Shown: positions 19,119-28,064 of the stretch, in pieces
How positions within the stretch are numbered: position 1 is the first letter of the stretch
Layout: every line of letters begins with the position of its first letter
From: Cupriavidus basilensis
GTDB taxonomy: Bacteria; Pseudomonadota; Gammaproteobacteria; Burkholderiales; Burkholderiaceae
Assembly: GCF_000832305.1 (NCBI RefSeq)
Contig: NZ_CP010537.1
Location: forward strand, 1,240,001-1,304,000
DNA length: 64,000 bases
Direction of reading: 5' to 3'
The notes under the pieces: model-generated
Seen by the model: only the letters and a program-made list of their open reading frames with translations
Told to the model about the DNA's origin: nothing
The model's database searches: none
Made by a program: the position numbers and the translations under genes

Positions 19119-19847
19119 ATGGTCACAGCTACCGCCATCTCCGCCAACGCCGCGAACCTGATCCGCGAGTGGATCGAGGGCGGCAAGTACCCGGCCGGCT
19201 CGCTGTTGCCCTCGCAGCGCGACCTGTCGGAGCTGCTCGGCATCAGCCGCACCTCGCTGCGCGAGGCGTTGTCCACGCTGCAGGGGCTCGGGCTGGTGGT
19301 CTCGCGCCCCGGCAAGGGCGTGTACGTGGCCGCCGACGCTGGCGACGGCACGCCGCCGCCATGGCGTTTCTCCAAATCGCATTCGCTGACCGATATCTAC
19401 CAGTTGCGCTTCGCGCTGGAGGGCTTCACCGTGGGACTGGCCGCGGCGGCGCTGCTGCCGGAAGACATCGACGCCCTGCGCGAGAACACCGAGGCCATGC
19501 GGGTGTGCATCGACGCGTCCGACTTCACGCAGGCCGCCCGGCTGGACTTTGATTTTCATATGCGCATCATCGCGATCGCCGGCAACCGCGCCATCGCCGA
19601 TATCCTGCGCAACAGCACTGACGTCATGCAGGAAAGCCAGCGTTTGCCGTTCTACCAGCGCGGCAGCCGCCTTGCCACCTACACCGAGCATTGCGCCATC
19701 ATCGACGCCTTGGCCGCGGGCGACGCCAGCCTGGCCCAGCGCGCCATGTCGGATCACATCGTCCGGGCGGCCCAGCGCGCGGGCGTGCATTTCCCCGCGG
19801 GCAGCCGCGCGGGCGACGGGGTGGCGCCGGGCCATCTCCCCGGCTGA
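19119..19847 (+). CDS. GntR family regulator, FadR/FCD subfamily
   Basis: A 242-residue repressor-type protein: winged HTH at about 8-75 (GSLLPSQRDLSELLGISRTSLRE region) and an FCD domain from about 90, with acidic/His positions in DFDFHMRIIAI and TEHCAIIDAL. The ATG at 19119 is chosen because the HTH begins shortly after; an upstream in-frame start would add 39 low-complexity residues. It follows the ACS permease by 133 bp on the same strand. The two perfect TGGTAATACCA palindromes in the allA-permease gap are its likely targets. Confidence 0.88.
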   Translation: MVTATAISANAANLIREWIEGGKYPAGSLLPSQRDLSELLGISRTSLREALSTLQGLGLVVSRPGKGVYVAADAGDGTPPPWRFSKSHSLTDIYQLRFALEGFTVGLAAAALLPEDIDALRENTEAMRVCIDASDFTQAARLDFDFHMRIIAIAGNRAIADILRNSTDVMQESQRLPFYQRGSRLATYTEHCAIIDALAAGDASLAQRAMSDHIVRAAQRAGVHFPAGSRAGDGVAPGHLPG

Positions 19848-19966
19848 GCGGGCCTGGCGCACGGAGCCGATAAAGGCATCCAGGATTTCTCCTAAAGTTT
19901 CCGCGCGCATCGCCGTTATCCAGACGACGAAGCAGGCGTGGTCCACTAAAAAGGGGAGATGCAGCA

Positions 19967-21163
19967 ATGATGTCATTTGCCAACCTGACCATCCGTACGC
20001 GCCTTGGCGTGGGATTCGCGGTGGTTTTGCTCTTGATGGCCGCGGCAATCGCGGCCGGGCTGGACCGCTTACCCGGAGCCGGCGGCGGTGACGCGCAGCA
20101 AGCCATCGATGGCGCGCGTACATTGATGTTTACCCTATGGCTTGTCGCGCTTCTGGTGGGCGCCGCCTTTACCTACGGCATTGCGCGCAGCATCGCCGAG
20201 CCGCTAGGCGAGGCTGTCTATATCGCCGAGACCGTGGCCTCCGGCGACCTCAGCAAGGAATTCGAAACCGAGCGCAAGGGCGAGTTCGGCCGCTTGCTGG
20301 CCGGCATGGGCGAGATGGAGGACATGCTCACGGACCTGGTGACCCGCATCAAGGAATCGACCGATTCCATCACCGATGCCTCCAGGCAGATCGCCGCCGG
20401 CAATGCCGACCTCTCGCAGCGCACGGAGGAGCAGGCCTCGGCGCTGCAGGAAACCGCATCGAGCATGGGCGAGCTGACCGCCATGGTCAGGCAGAACACC
20501 GAGCGCGCGCACGCGGCCAATGAGCTGGCGGCCAACGCCTCGCACATTGCGCAGCGCGGCGGTGCCGTGGTGGGCGAGGTGGTGGAAACCATGCAGGCGA
20601 TCAGCGCCAGTTCCAAGAAAGTCGTCGACATCATCGACGTGATCGAGGGCATCGCGTTCCAGACCAATATCCTGGCGCTCAACGCTGCCGTGGAAGCGGC
20701 GCGCGCGGGCGAGCAAGGGCGTGGCTTTGCCGTGGTGGCCGGCGAGGTGCGCACGCTGGCGCAGCGCAGCGCCGCGGCGGCCAAGGAAATCCGCGGCCTG
20801 ATCGGCGACTCGGTTGAGCAGGTGCGCAACGGCTCCGCGCGGGTGGAGCATGCCGGCCAGACCATGCGCGAGATCGTGACGGCGTCCGGCCAGGTCACCA
20901 CCATCCTGGGCGAGATTTCGGTGGCATCGGCGCAGCAGAGCGGCGGCATCGAGCAGGTCAATCAAGCCGTGATGCAAATGGATGCGGTCACGCAGCAGAA
21001 TGCCGCGCTGGTGGAACAAGCCGCCGCCGCCGCATCGGCCCTGGCGGAACAGGCGCACCAGTTGCAGAACGCGGTGGGCGAGTTCAAGCTGGAAGCCACC
21101 CCCGACGACGACGCCCCTGGGCAACATCGCTTTGCCGGCACGCTGCAGGGCGCGCACGCCTGA
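19967..21163 (+). CDS. Methyl-accepting chemotaxis protein with almost no periplasmic domain
   Basis: A 398-residue chemoreceptor. TM1 is about 13-31 and TM2 about 52-70, with only about 20 residues between them, where Tsr/Tar-type receptors carry about 150. A HAMP domain (about 71-123) and a complete cytoplasmic signalling domain follow, including the hairpin tip [20 protein letters not shown] and [16 protein letters not shown]. The receptor therefore lacks a usual ligand pocket; it may sense membrane state, internal signals or a partner protein. AGGGGAGA precedes the ATG, and a second ATG follows at once. No other chemotaxis gene is adjacent. Confidence 0.9.
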   Translation: MMSFANLTIRTRLGVGFAVVLLLMAAAIAAGLDRLPGAGGGDAQQAIDGARTLMFTLWLVALLVGAAFTYGIARSIAEPLGEAVYIAETVASGDLSKEFETERKGEFGRLLAGMGEMEDMLTDLVTRIKESTDSITDASRQIAAGNADLSQRTEEQASALQETASSMGELTAMVRQNTERAHAANELAANASHIAQRGGAVVGEVVETMQAISASSKKVVDIIDVIEGIAFQTNILALNAAVEAARAGEQGRGFAVVAGEVRTLAQRSAAAAKEIRGLIGDSVEQVRNGSARVEHAGQTMREIVTASGQVTTILGEISVASAQQSGGIEQVNQAVMQMDAVTQQNAALVEQAAAAASALAEQAHQLQNAVGEFKLEATPDDDAPGQHRFAGTLQGAHA

Positions 21164-21760
21164 GCGCTGGCGGCAGGCCTTGTGATGCGGGCGCGGCTTG
21201 CATGCCGCGTCCCGGTCAAATCGGGTTGTATTTCTTACACGGATGGTGGGCATTTACCGCCATGGTGTTCTTGCCAGTCTCCCTGCGCACTCCATTTTTC
21301 CTCCGCGCAAGCAGGATGCGTGCCTGATTTGGCATCGGCGCGGATTACCACATGGTCGCGCCAAATGGGGCGATTGTGGATGTGGGCGGACGGCGCTAGC
21401 ACGTTCTTCCCTGCCTGATCCGGCCTCATGCGATCCGGCGGCCGGATTCCGGGTGCGCGCAGGGCATGGATCGATCGCATTCCATGACGACGCGCAACGT
21501 CAACGCAATCGGCGTCGTCTAAACTCAATCGGGATACAAGCCTGGAGCCGGCCACGATGGCGGCTCCGGGTGCAGGCTGCGCGCACATTGAACCGACGTG
21601 TCTGTTACTTTGTTTCTTGCCGTGGCGTGGCCTGCGTCCGGGCTGGTATCCGGCGAGCGCCGTCATGGGCGCGCCGATGGTTGACGGACGGTGGCTTGCG
21701 TGGTCGCACAAGGCGCGGCCCTGTCCGGTTTGTCCCCCACAGAAAAAAAGAGGATTAAAG
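21164..21760. other. Intergenic region between the chemoreceptor and HiPIP genes
   Basis: About 600 bp without a convincing gene. Open frames here lack ribosome sites and family motifs. No hairpin with a T tract was recognised after the chemoreceptor. The last 30 bp hold an A-rich stretch and AGAGGA, which serve the HiPIP gene. Confidence 0.35.
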
Positions 21761-22081
21761 ATGTCAACTCGTCGTCATTTCTTGAAAGGCATTCCTATCA
21801 TCGCGGCGGCCGGCGCGCTGGGTGTTTCCCTGCCAGCCCGGGCACAGGGAAGCGGCCCGATGGTGGATGAAAAGGACCCGCAGGCGGTCGGCCTTGGCTA
21901 CAAGGCGGATTCGTCGAAGGTGGACAAGGCCAAGTACCCGAAGCACGACGCCAGCCAGCATTGCGGCAACTGCCAGCTCTTCCAAGGCAAGGCGGCGGAC
22001 GCAAGCGGCGGCTGCCCGCTGTTCGCCGGCAAGCAGGTCGCGACCAAGGGCTGGTGCAGTGCGTGGGTGAAGAAGGCGTGA
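21761..22081 (+). CDS. High-potential iron-sulfur protein (HiPIP)
   Basis: A 106-residue periplasmic [4Fe-4S] electron carrier. A twin-arginine-type leader (STRRHFLKG, then a hydrophobic stretch to about 28) is followed by a mature protein with the four HiPIP cysteines: Cys68 and Cys71 (HCGNCQLF), Cys85 (GGCPLF) and Cys99 (GWCSAW). The Tat route fits folding of the cluster in the cytoplasm. AGAGGA lies upstream of the ATG. No partner oxidoreductase is adjacent. HiPIPs of this kind feed electrons to terminal oxidases or enzymes. Confidence 0.95.
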   Translation: MSTRRHFLKGIPIIAAAGALGVSLPARAQGSGPMVDEKDPQAVGLGYKADSSKVDKAKYPKHDASQHCGNCQLFQGKAADASGGCPLFAGKQVATKGWCSAWVKKA

Positions 22082-22088
22082 AGAAAGC

Positions 22089-22136
22089 TTGATGCAGCTT
22101 GATGCAGGTTGATGGCGGCTTGATGCCGGCTTGATG
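22089..22136 (+). repeat. Five TTGATG repeats at 10-11 bp spacing
   Basis: TTGATG occurs at 22089, 22099, 22109, 22120 and 22131, each embedded in a GCTTGATGC-like unit, directly after the HiPIP stop codon. The spacing equals one DNA helical turn. No function is known. Confidence 0.7.
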
Positions 22137-22141
22137 CCGTG

Positions 22142-22183
22142 AAGGCGGCGCTCGCGCGTTTGGGCGCGTGCGCCGCCTTTTTT
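22142..22183 (+). terminator. Intrinsic terminator after HiPIP
   Basis: A perfect 10-bp stem, AAGGCGGCGC (22142-22151) with GCGCCGCCTT (22170-22179), extended by four inner GC pairs, is followed by a T run to 22183. It lies between the HiPIP gene and the convergent M81 gene and should end the HiPIP transcript. Confidence 0.88.
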
Positions 22184-22186
22184 CGT

Positions 22187-23644
22187 TCAGGCATCGATCG
22201 GCCACTTGGGCCGGTGAATGTGCCGATAGGGCAGGGAACGCAAATCGAGCGAGACCGAGCCTGGCGCGTCCGCATAGATGACATGGCGCGCAATCCGCGA
22301 GAACGCGGTGTGGAAGTGCTGCGCGGACTTGACGACGATCAGCGTCTTTTCGGGCAGACGGCAGCCGAGCTGCGTGAAGACATCGGTGTCCAGCGCCTGC
22401 GCGCGCCGCGTGATCAGCACGATCTCGATGCCATCCGCCTCCACCAGCGCCGCGTTGCCCACCGCCGCCGGCGCGCCCGACAGCCCAGTCATGATCATGT
22501 CCGGGACCAGCGCCTTCACGGTGCAAGCCAGGTCGATGGGCGCGCCGGACATCGGGCTGACCTTGCCGCCGATGCGCAGCGCCAGGCGCGCGCCCACGCC
22601 GGCACTAAAGGCAATACGCACAGCGATGGGATCCCACAGGGGGCCCACCGCCACGTTGCCGATGCCCCGCTCGCGCAAGCGATGCAGCAGGAACGTGGCA
22701 TCGCCCGCCGCGCCGCCGCCGGGGTTGTCGGCCGCATCCGCGATCACCACGGGCGCGCCGCCCGGCGCCTTGGCCAACGCCAGCGCCTGGTCGATGGCCG
22801 CATCCGGGCCAGGGTAAGCGGGCGTCAGGGTCTCGCGCATGCGGATCAGCTCGTCGGCCAGGCGCCGCGCCAGCCGGCGCGCGGCTGCGCCGTCGCCATC
22901 CGCGTACACCAGCAGCTTGGTGCCCATGTCCGGCACGTCGCCCCAAGGGAAGCCATGTGCCACGGAGACCGAGAGGATGCCATCGTGTCCCTCCAGTGCG
23001 ATCAGCCGGTCGACATAGCTGCGTGCCGGCTCCTGGTTGGTCCGGATGGTGACGACCATCGCGCAGTCGGCCACCGCCGCCACGGGGGCGATGTGTCCCG
23101 CCACCTGCGCCGCGCATAGGTCGACCAGCTCCAGCGCTCGCTCGCGGATATCGGTGTGCGGATATTCCTTGTAGGCCACCAGGATGTCGGCATGCGCCAC
23201 CATGTCATCCGACAGGTGGCAGTGCGGGTCCAGCTCGGCGCCGATCACCACGCCGGGGCCAACCAGCGCGCGCACGCGGGTGAGCAGGTCGCCCTCGCAG
23301 TCCGCGTAGCCATCGGCCACCATGGCGCCGTGCAGGCCCAACACCACCATGTCGACGGGCAGCGCCCGCCGCAGGTCGCCGAGCAGCTCATCGCGCAGTG
23401 CCTCATAGGCGTGGCGCGTGGTGACGCCGCCAGGCTGAGCGCCCGCGGCCATGCCCTCGATCACCACCCAGCCGCGCGCGCGGCCGCGTTCTCGCGCGGC
23501 CCACAGCGGGCCGCTGAACACGGTCATCTCCGGCGGGTGCGTGCCTGCGGGAAAGTAGCCGCGGTCGACGAACGCATCGAGCGCGGTCGGCAGCGGGGCG
23601 AAGGTGTTGGTCTCGGTGGCCAGCGAGCCGGTAAAAACGCGCAT
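22187..23644 (-). CDS. M81 family metallopeptidase (MlrC-like)
   Basis: A 485-residue protein of the M81 / microcystinase C family. The N-terminal domain (MRVFTGSLATETNTFAPLPT, then GLHGAMVADG and GAELDPHCH with likely metal ligands Asp and His) and the C-terminal MlrC domain (VIADAADNPGGGAAGD, VGPLWDPIAV) are complete. Members hydrolyse peptide or amide bonds of small compounds; most substrates are unknown. It lies 11 bp downstream of a Bug-type receptor gene on the same strand, a frequent pairing in Burkholderiales that suggests uptake and hydrolysis of one compound. The start at 23644 is the first ATG of the conserved N-terminus. Confidence 0.88.
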   Translation of the reverse strand: MRVFTGSLATETNTFAPLPTALDAFVDRGYFPAGTHPPEMTVFSGPLWAARERGRARGWVVIEGMAAGAQPGGVTTRHAYEALRDELLGDLRRALPVDMVVLGLHGAMVADGYADCEGDLLTRVRALVGPGVVIGAELDPHCHLSDDMVAHADILVAYKEYPHTDIRERALELVDLCAAQVAGHIAPVAAVADCAMVVTIRTNQEPARSYVDRLIALEGHDGILSVSVAHGFPWGDVPDMGTKLLVYADGDGAAARRLARRLADELIRMRETLTPAYPGPDAAIDQALALAKAPGGAPVVIADAADNPGGGAAGDATFLLHRLRERGIGNVAVGPLWDPIAVRIAFSAGVGARLALRIGGKVSPMSGAPIDLACTVKALVPDMIMTGLSGAPAAVGNAALVEADGIEIVLITRRAQALDTDVFTQLGCRLPEKTLIVVKSAQHFHTAFSRIARHVIYADAPGSVSLDLRSLPYRHIHRPKWPIDA

Positions 23645-23655
23645 GATCCGCCGGC

Positions 23656-24642
23656 CTAGTCCGCGGTGGCGCCAGAGGCCTTGACCACCGCGCCCCATTT
23701 GGTGATTTCCGAGCCGACAAACTGGCGCAGCGCCTCAGGCGTGCCGCCGCCCGGCGTCGCCACCATCGCGGCGAGCTTCTCGCGGGTCTCCTTCTCGGCC
23801 ATGATCGCGTTGACTTCCTTGTTCAGCGTATCGACGACGTTGCCCGGCGTGCCAGCGGGCAGGAAGAGCGCATACCACGACACCACTTCATAGCCCTTCA
23901 ACCCGCCCGCATCCACGGTGGGGATCTCCGGCGCGAAGGGCTGCGGGCTGGCGCTGGTCACGGCCAGCGCGCGCAGCTTGCCGCTCTTGATCAGCGGCAT
24001 GACCGACGGCGCCGTATCGAACATCACCTGCACCTGGCCCGCCATCAGGTCGGTCAGCGCCGGCGCCGGCGCGCTGCCCTTGTACTGCACGTGCTCCATC
24101 TGGATGCCCGCCATCATCTTGAACAACTCCGCCGACAGCCGCGTGGACGAGCCCGCGCCGGACGAGGCGAAAAAGATGCCCTTGGGATGCGCTTTGGCAT
24201 AGCTGATGAACTCCGCCACCGTCGTGGCCGGCACCGACGGGTTCACCGCCATGATGTTCGGGAAGCGCGTGAGCAGCACCACCGGCGCGAAGTCCTTCTG
24301 GAAGTCGAAGGGCAGCTTCTTGTACAGCGAGACATTGATGGTGCTGGCATTGGAGCCTAGCAGGATGGTGTAGCCATCATTGGGCGAGCGCGCCACGCCG
24401 GCCGCCGCGATATTGCTGGCCGCGCCAGGACGGTTCTCGACCACGAAGCTCTGCCCGAGCCGTTCCGACAGCCGGTTGGCCACCAGCCGCGCCACGGCAT
24501 CGGAGGAGCCGCCGGGCGCGTAACCGACCACGATCTTCACGGGTTTGACCGGGTAGGCGGGGTCTTGCGGCGCCGCGCCCGCGGTCTGGTGACAGAGCAC
24601 GCCCAAGGTTGCGGCTGCCAGGATTGAAGCGAAGGGTTTCAT
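23656..24642 (-). CDS. Tripartite tricarboxylate transporter receptor (Bug family)
   Basis: A 328-residue periplasmic solute-binding protein. A signal peptide (about 1-23, ending QTAGA) is followed by the Bug fold with YPVKPVKIVVGYAPGGSSDAVAR, VVENRPGAASNIAA and the PDGY-like PNDGYTILLG. Bug proteins bind carboxylates or amides. No TctA/TctB membrane genes are adjacent, which is common for orphan Bug receptors in this group. It is divergent from a LysR regulator, with a LysR box between them, and is upstream of the M81 peptidase in one operon. Confidence 0.92.
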   Translation of the reverse strand: MKPFASILAAATLGVLCHQTAGAAPQDPAYPVKPVKIVVGYAPGGSSDAVARLVANRLSERLGQSFVVENRPGAASNIAAAGVARSPNDGYTILLGSNASTINVSLYKKLPFDFQKDFAPVVLLTRFPNIMAVNPSVPATTVAEFISYAKAHPKGIFFASSGAGSSTRLSAELFKMMAGIQMEHVQYKGSAPAPALTDLMAGQVQVMFDTAPSVMPLIKSGKLRALAVTSASPQPFAPEIPTVDAGGLKGYEVVSWYALFLPAGTPGNVVDTLNKEVNAIMAEKETREKLAAMVATPGGGTPEALRQFVGSEITKWGAVVKASGATAD

Positions 24643-24740
24643 GCTTTGTTTGCTCGAAGGGGATCGTGGTCGCGGATTTGCCGCCCGCACATTATTCGCA
24701 ATTCCAGTCGTCCGAATCAATGTAAGCTTGCTGGGAAATT

Positions 24741-24757
24741 GTTGCCTATTTGGCAAC
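24741..24757. promoter_or_regulatory. LysR-type operator (T-N11-A box)
   Basis: A perfect inverted repeat, GTTGCC-TATTT-GGCAAC, lies in the 163-bp gap between the Bug gene and the divergent LysR gene. It contains T-N11-A (24743 to 24755), the classical LysR-family motif, and is set in locally AT-rich DNA. Its position midway between the two start codons fits autoregulation plus control of the Bug-M81 operon. Confidence 0.7.
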
Positions 24758-24805
24758 GATTTGCGGAGTTTGAGGCGGCCAGGAAACGTGAAACAGGAAC
24801 GGAAC

Positions 24806-25723
24806 ATGGAAGGCGGACTGAGCGCGCGGCGCCTGCAGTATTTCTTCGAAGCGGTCAACACAGGGTCGGTGCGCGGCGCGGCCGAGCGCCTTGGCGTGGA
24901 GCCGTCGATCGTCAGCCGGCAGATCCAGCTGCTGGAGACTGAGCTAGGCGTGGCGCTGCTGGAGCGCAAAGGCCGGGGCATCGTGCCCACGGAGGTGGCC
25001 GCGATCGTGATGGACCATTGCCGCGACCGCCAGGCCAGCGAACAAGCGCTGATGGCCCGGCTCGATGAAGTGAACGGCCTGCAGCGCGGGGATATCCAGC
25101 TGGTGGCCAGCGAGGGCTTTGTCGATATCCTGATGAGCGGGGTGGTGGACGCGTTCTGCCGGCAATATCCCGGCATCCGCGTCTCGCTCAAGGTGGCGGG
25201 CGCCTCCGACGCCGTGCGCGCGGTGGCGCACGACGACGCGCATATCGGCGTCGTGTTCGGCGCGCCCGCGGACCCCGCCGTTCGCGTGGTCACGGCGCGC
25301 ACGCATCCGCTCTGCGTGATCGCCTGGCCCGACCATCCGCTCGCGCGGCAGCGCAAACGGCCCGCCTTGAAGGACGTGGCGCGCTATCCGGTGGCGCTGA
25401 TGGCGCCGGGATTCGGCTTGCGCCAGCTGATCCAGATGGCCGAGATGTCCGAGAACATCGTTCTCACGCCCAGCTTTGTCGCCAACTCCATCCTCACGCT
25501 CAAGCGCTATGTCGAGTGCCGCCTTGGCCTGACCTTCACCTCCTCGAATTCCGTGGTGAAGGAAGTCGCCAGGGGCGAGCTGGTGGCGCTGCGCACCACT
25601 AACCCCATCTTCGAGGCCGCGCAGTCGCGCCTGATCGTCAGGGCCAACCGGCCGCTGTCCAGCGCGGCACGCGGCATGCTTGAGCGCATCGAAGCGTCGC
25701 CGTTGTTTTGTGGCGGGCAATGA
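24806..25723 (+). CDS. LysR family transcriptional regulator
   Basis: A 305-residue LTTR: HTH at about 6-65 (RRLQYFFEAVNTGSVRGAAE, then PSIVSRQIQLLE) and a periplasmic-binding-like effector domain from about 95. The ATG at 24806 follows AGGAACGGA. It is divergent from the Bug-M81 operon and has a T-N11-A box in the shared gap, so it is very likely that operon's regulator. The effector is probably the ligand of the Bug receptor. Confidence 0.93.
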   Translation: MEGGLSARRLQYFFEAVNTGSVRGAAERLGVEPSIVSRQIQLLETELGVALLERKGRGIVPTEVAAIVMDHCRDRQASEQALMARLDEVNGLQRGDIQLVASEGFVDILMSGVVDAFCRQYPGIRVSLKVAGASDAVRAVAHDDAHIGVVFGAPADPAVRVVTARTHPLCVIAWPDHPLARQRKRPALKDVARYPVALMAPGFGLRQLIQMAEMSENIVLTPSFVANSILTLKRYVECRLGLTFTSSNSVVKEVARGELVALRTTNPIFEAAQSRLIVRANRPLSSAARGMLERIEASPLFCGGQ

Positions 25724-25763
25724 GGGCCAGCGGGCTTGCCCGGCGCCAGGCGGGAGATGCCGG

Positions 25764-25783
25764 GCGCCGCGAAAGCGCGGCGC
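25764..25783 (+). terminator. GC-rich hairpin downstream of the LysR gene
   Basis: A perfect 8-bp stem, GCGCCGCG with CGCGGCGC, closed by an AAAG tetraloop, lies 40 bp after the LysR stop codon. Only two T residues follow, so it is either a weak terminator or an mRNA-stabilising hairpin. Confidence 0.45.
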
Positions 25784-25925
25784 TTGTGAATGTCTGGTCC
25801 GGGCAGGCGAACGAAGAGAACGCCTTGTGCCACTCCCGGCTTTCCCGCTTGAGATTGACCGCATCGAACGTGCGCTGGGCGATCCGCTCGAAGCCCGGCT
25901 GGCTGCTCGCAGGCATGGCAGCGGC

Positions 25926-26414
25926 TTAGCCCGGCATGGATGCCTGGGACAGGCTCGCCGTGGCTGGCGCCGCGGCGAGCCGTGCCGCGCGGCAAAGCGC
26001 GGTGGCTGTCGCAAGGCCCTGCGCCACGACGGCCATTGGCCGGTACAGCGCCGTGGCCAGCACCGAAGCCATGCGCTCTTGCGTCAACGGGCCAAATGCG
26101 GCAAGGCACCTCTCCAGCGGCGGGGACGTCTCGGCGGCGATCAGGAATGCCAGGATTTCCGTGCCGGCCTCGCCCAGGCCGGCGGCTTGCGCCAGGGCCG
26201 TGGCGCGGGGCCAGGCCGGATATGCGGTGATGTAGGCGGGGTCGGCAGCGTAGCGGACGGCTTGTGCGATATCCGGGTCTTGCGCCGCCAATTGCACCCG
26301 CCGAGGATCTTGCGCCAGCTCCGCGCGCCGCAACAGGCGTCGTATCCAATGGCAGACCACGGCGGGCGGCGGCATGTCATTCGTCATATCGGCGCTGGGT
26401 GCGGCAGGGAGCAT
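25926..26414 (-). CDS. Hypothetical protein
   Basis: A 162-residue protein rich in Ala and Leu that I do not recognise. It appears mostly helical, with no signal peptide or transmembrane helix and no clear catalytic motif. It lies 42 bp downstream of the MarR-fold gene on the same strand and probably shares its transcript. The start is uncertain: the ATG at 26414 has only a weak GCGGA site, and in-frame ATGs at 26387 and 26375 are possible. A long frame on the opposite strand also exists but has no recognisable motif. Confidence 0.45.
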   Translation of the reverse strand: MLPAAPSADMTNDMPPPAVVCHWIRRLLRRAELAQDPRRVQLAAQDPDIAQAVRYAADPAYITAYPAWPRATALAQAAGLGEAGTEILAFLIAAETSPPLERCLAAFGPLTQERMASVLATALYRPMAVVAQGLATATALCRAARLAAAPATASLSQASMPG

Positions 26415-26456
26415 CGGGGTTCCGCTTTGTTGATTTGTATGTGGGTTTGCTTGTTT

Positions 26457-26927
26457 TCAGTGGGCCAGTTCCACCCGGCGTTCCGCTTGGCGCCCAAGCC
26501 GCACGCTGTGGTCGTGCAGCGTGGCCTTCATGCGCCTGAGCGAAGCCGTCAGCGCGTGGCGTTCCTCTGTGCTGAAGGGGGCCACGGAGACGGAGTGGAG
26601 CGCCTTCAACCCTTTCCAGACGCGGTCTACCTTAGGCTCGGCCCACGCGGGAATCATCGGCCGGCCGGCGGGATCGTATGCGATCCAGCCGTCGGCATGC
26701 AAGGCGTCCAGCAGGCTTTCCGAGTGCGCCGCGGATATCAGCAACTGGCCCAGGTAAGGCTCATGGCGAACGAACTCTTCCTGGCGGATAGCGCGCAGCA
26801 AGATCCATTTCGGATAGTCGAGTCCAGCATCGCACAGAGTCTGGTCCAGCACGCGCTGCCATTCGCGCACGCTGTCCATCAAGGCAAGAAGTACGGATTC
26901 CGTCGGTTCGAGAGCCTTAGGCTGCAT
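26457..26927 (-). CDS. Small MarR-fold-like hypothetical protein
   Basis: A 156-residue protein whose layout resembles MarR regulators: an N-terminal dimerisation helix (REWQRVLDQTLCDAGLDYP), a winged-helix core (LLDALHADGWIAYDPAGRP) and C-terminal helices (FSTEERHALTASLRRMKATL). AGGAGA precedes the ATG at good spacing, which supports a real gene. The recognition helix is less clear than in bona fide MarR proteins. It is the first gene of a two-gene unit with an unknown protein. The assignment rests on pattern only. Confidence 0.6.
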   Translation of the reverse strand: MQPKALEPTESVLLALMDSVREWQRVLDQTLCDAGLDYPKWILLRAIRQEEFVRHEPYLGQLLISAAHSESLLDALHADGWIAYDPAGRPMIPAWAEPKVDRVWKGLKALHSVSVAPFSTEERHALTASLRRMKATLHDHSVRLGRQAERRVELAH

Positions 26928-27207
26928 TGCTTTATCTCCTGTCTTTCGGGCTTGCCGCCAGACCAGGGGCCGGTGCTTGGCCGGCCCGGGCGGCGCAGGG
27001 GATGCGGCGGGCGTCGCCTGCCTTGATTTCCTGCGGAGCAGACATTAGCAGACAACCTCTGCTATGGCGAAGTGTCCCTGCGGGTCAACGGGTCTGATAG
27101 TGCATTACGCGGCGCAAACCAAGGGAAAATCCCGAGCGGCTTGTCCGGTGCGCATCACGCCGGCGTTCGCGCCGTGAACTTCGGTGCGGCTGCGGGCCGG
27201 CGTTGTT

Positions 27208-27969
27208 TTACAGTTCGATGACAAGGCCCGGATTGAAACCCGGGTTTTCGAGCTTGCCTTCCCGTGCGTAGCCGCGCGGGTTGCACACCACGCGGGTGGC
27301 GCCCAGGCGATAGTCGAAGCTGTCATGGGTGTGTCCGTGCACCCAGAGCGCAGGCTGCCATGCCGCGATTTCCTGGCGCAGGTCGGAGACGAAGCTGGCG
27401 TTGAGGTGCGAGCCGGCGAACTTGGGGCTGATGCTCAGCGGTGACGGCGCGAAGTGCGTGATGACCACGGTCTGGCCGTCGTGGGGCGCCTGGAACCGCT
27501 GCGCCAGCCAGGCTACCGAGTCCCTGAACAGCGCCTGCGACGTGGCGGGCGTGAAGCGCTCGTCGAAATCCGGCGCAACGCGGATGCGGGAGAAGTCGCG
27601 CATCAGTGACTGGGCGTCGCGCAGGCCATCCTCGCGCTGCTGCGGGGAGGCGAACAAGCGGTAGTCGGACCACAGCGTGCAGCCGAGAAAGCGCACGCCA
27701 CGGTAATGCCATTCCGAGCGCTCCAGCACCTGTACCTGCGTGCCGGCCGCGCCGGCGCGCAGGGCGTCCATGGTGGTGGCCAGGTCGCTGCCGTAGAACT
27801 CGTGGTTGCCAGCCACGTACAGGGTGGGCAGGGTGGCGGCCGCGGCCCATGCCATGGCTTCCCGGGGGCGCCAGATGTCGCCAGCCAGTATCATCACGTC
27901 GACATCGGGATTCGGAAAGTCCATCGGATAGACCGAAAGATGCAGGTCCGAAACCAAGCCAATTTTCAT
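27208..27969 (-). CDS. Calcineurin-like metallophosphoesterase
   Basis: A 253-residue binuclear metal phosphoesterase. All motifs are present in order: D-x-H (VSDLHLS, 7-13), GD (LAGDIW), GNHE (AGNHEFYG), the THFAPS His and the final GHTH (VHGHTHDSF). It is a stand-alone catalytic domain without signal peptide, so it is cytoplasmic. AAGGAGAG precedes the ATG at 27969. It is divergent from an AraC-type regulator. The substrate (cyclic nucleotide, nucleotide or other phosphoester) cannot be told. Confidence 0.9.
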   Translation of the reverse strand: MKIGLVSDLHLSVYPMDFPNPDVDVMILAGDIWRPREAMAWAAAATLPTLYVAGNHEFYGSDLATTMDALRAGAAGTQVQVLERSEWHYRGVRFLGCTLWSDYRLFASPQQREDGLRDAQSLMRDFSRIRVAPDFDERFTPATSQALFRDSVAWLAQRFQAPHDGQTVVITHFAPSPLSISPKFAGSHLNASFVSDLRQEIAAWQPALWVHGHTHDSFDYRLGATRVVCNPRGYAREGKLENPGFNPGLVIEL

Positions 27970-28064
27970 GCGTCTCTCCTTGGGGGGATCTGGCGATGCC
28001 AATCCCGGCACCATGCCTGAATTGCAATCCATCACCATCAATGTCCGCGGGGGCCCATAGAGTA

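Noticed and set aside
22089..22136. Possible CRISPR-like array
   Set aside because: The units are only six to ten bases with no unique spacers and no cas genes nearby; it is a short tandem repeat.
25680..27026. A 448-codon plus-strand frame across the hypothetical genes
   Set aside because: No motif, Arg/Gly-rich composition and overlap with the LysR end; the minus-strand frame at 26457-26927 has a proper ribosome site and winged-helix-like pattern.
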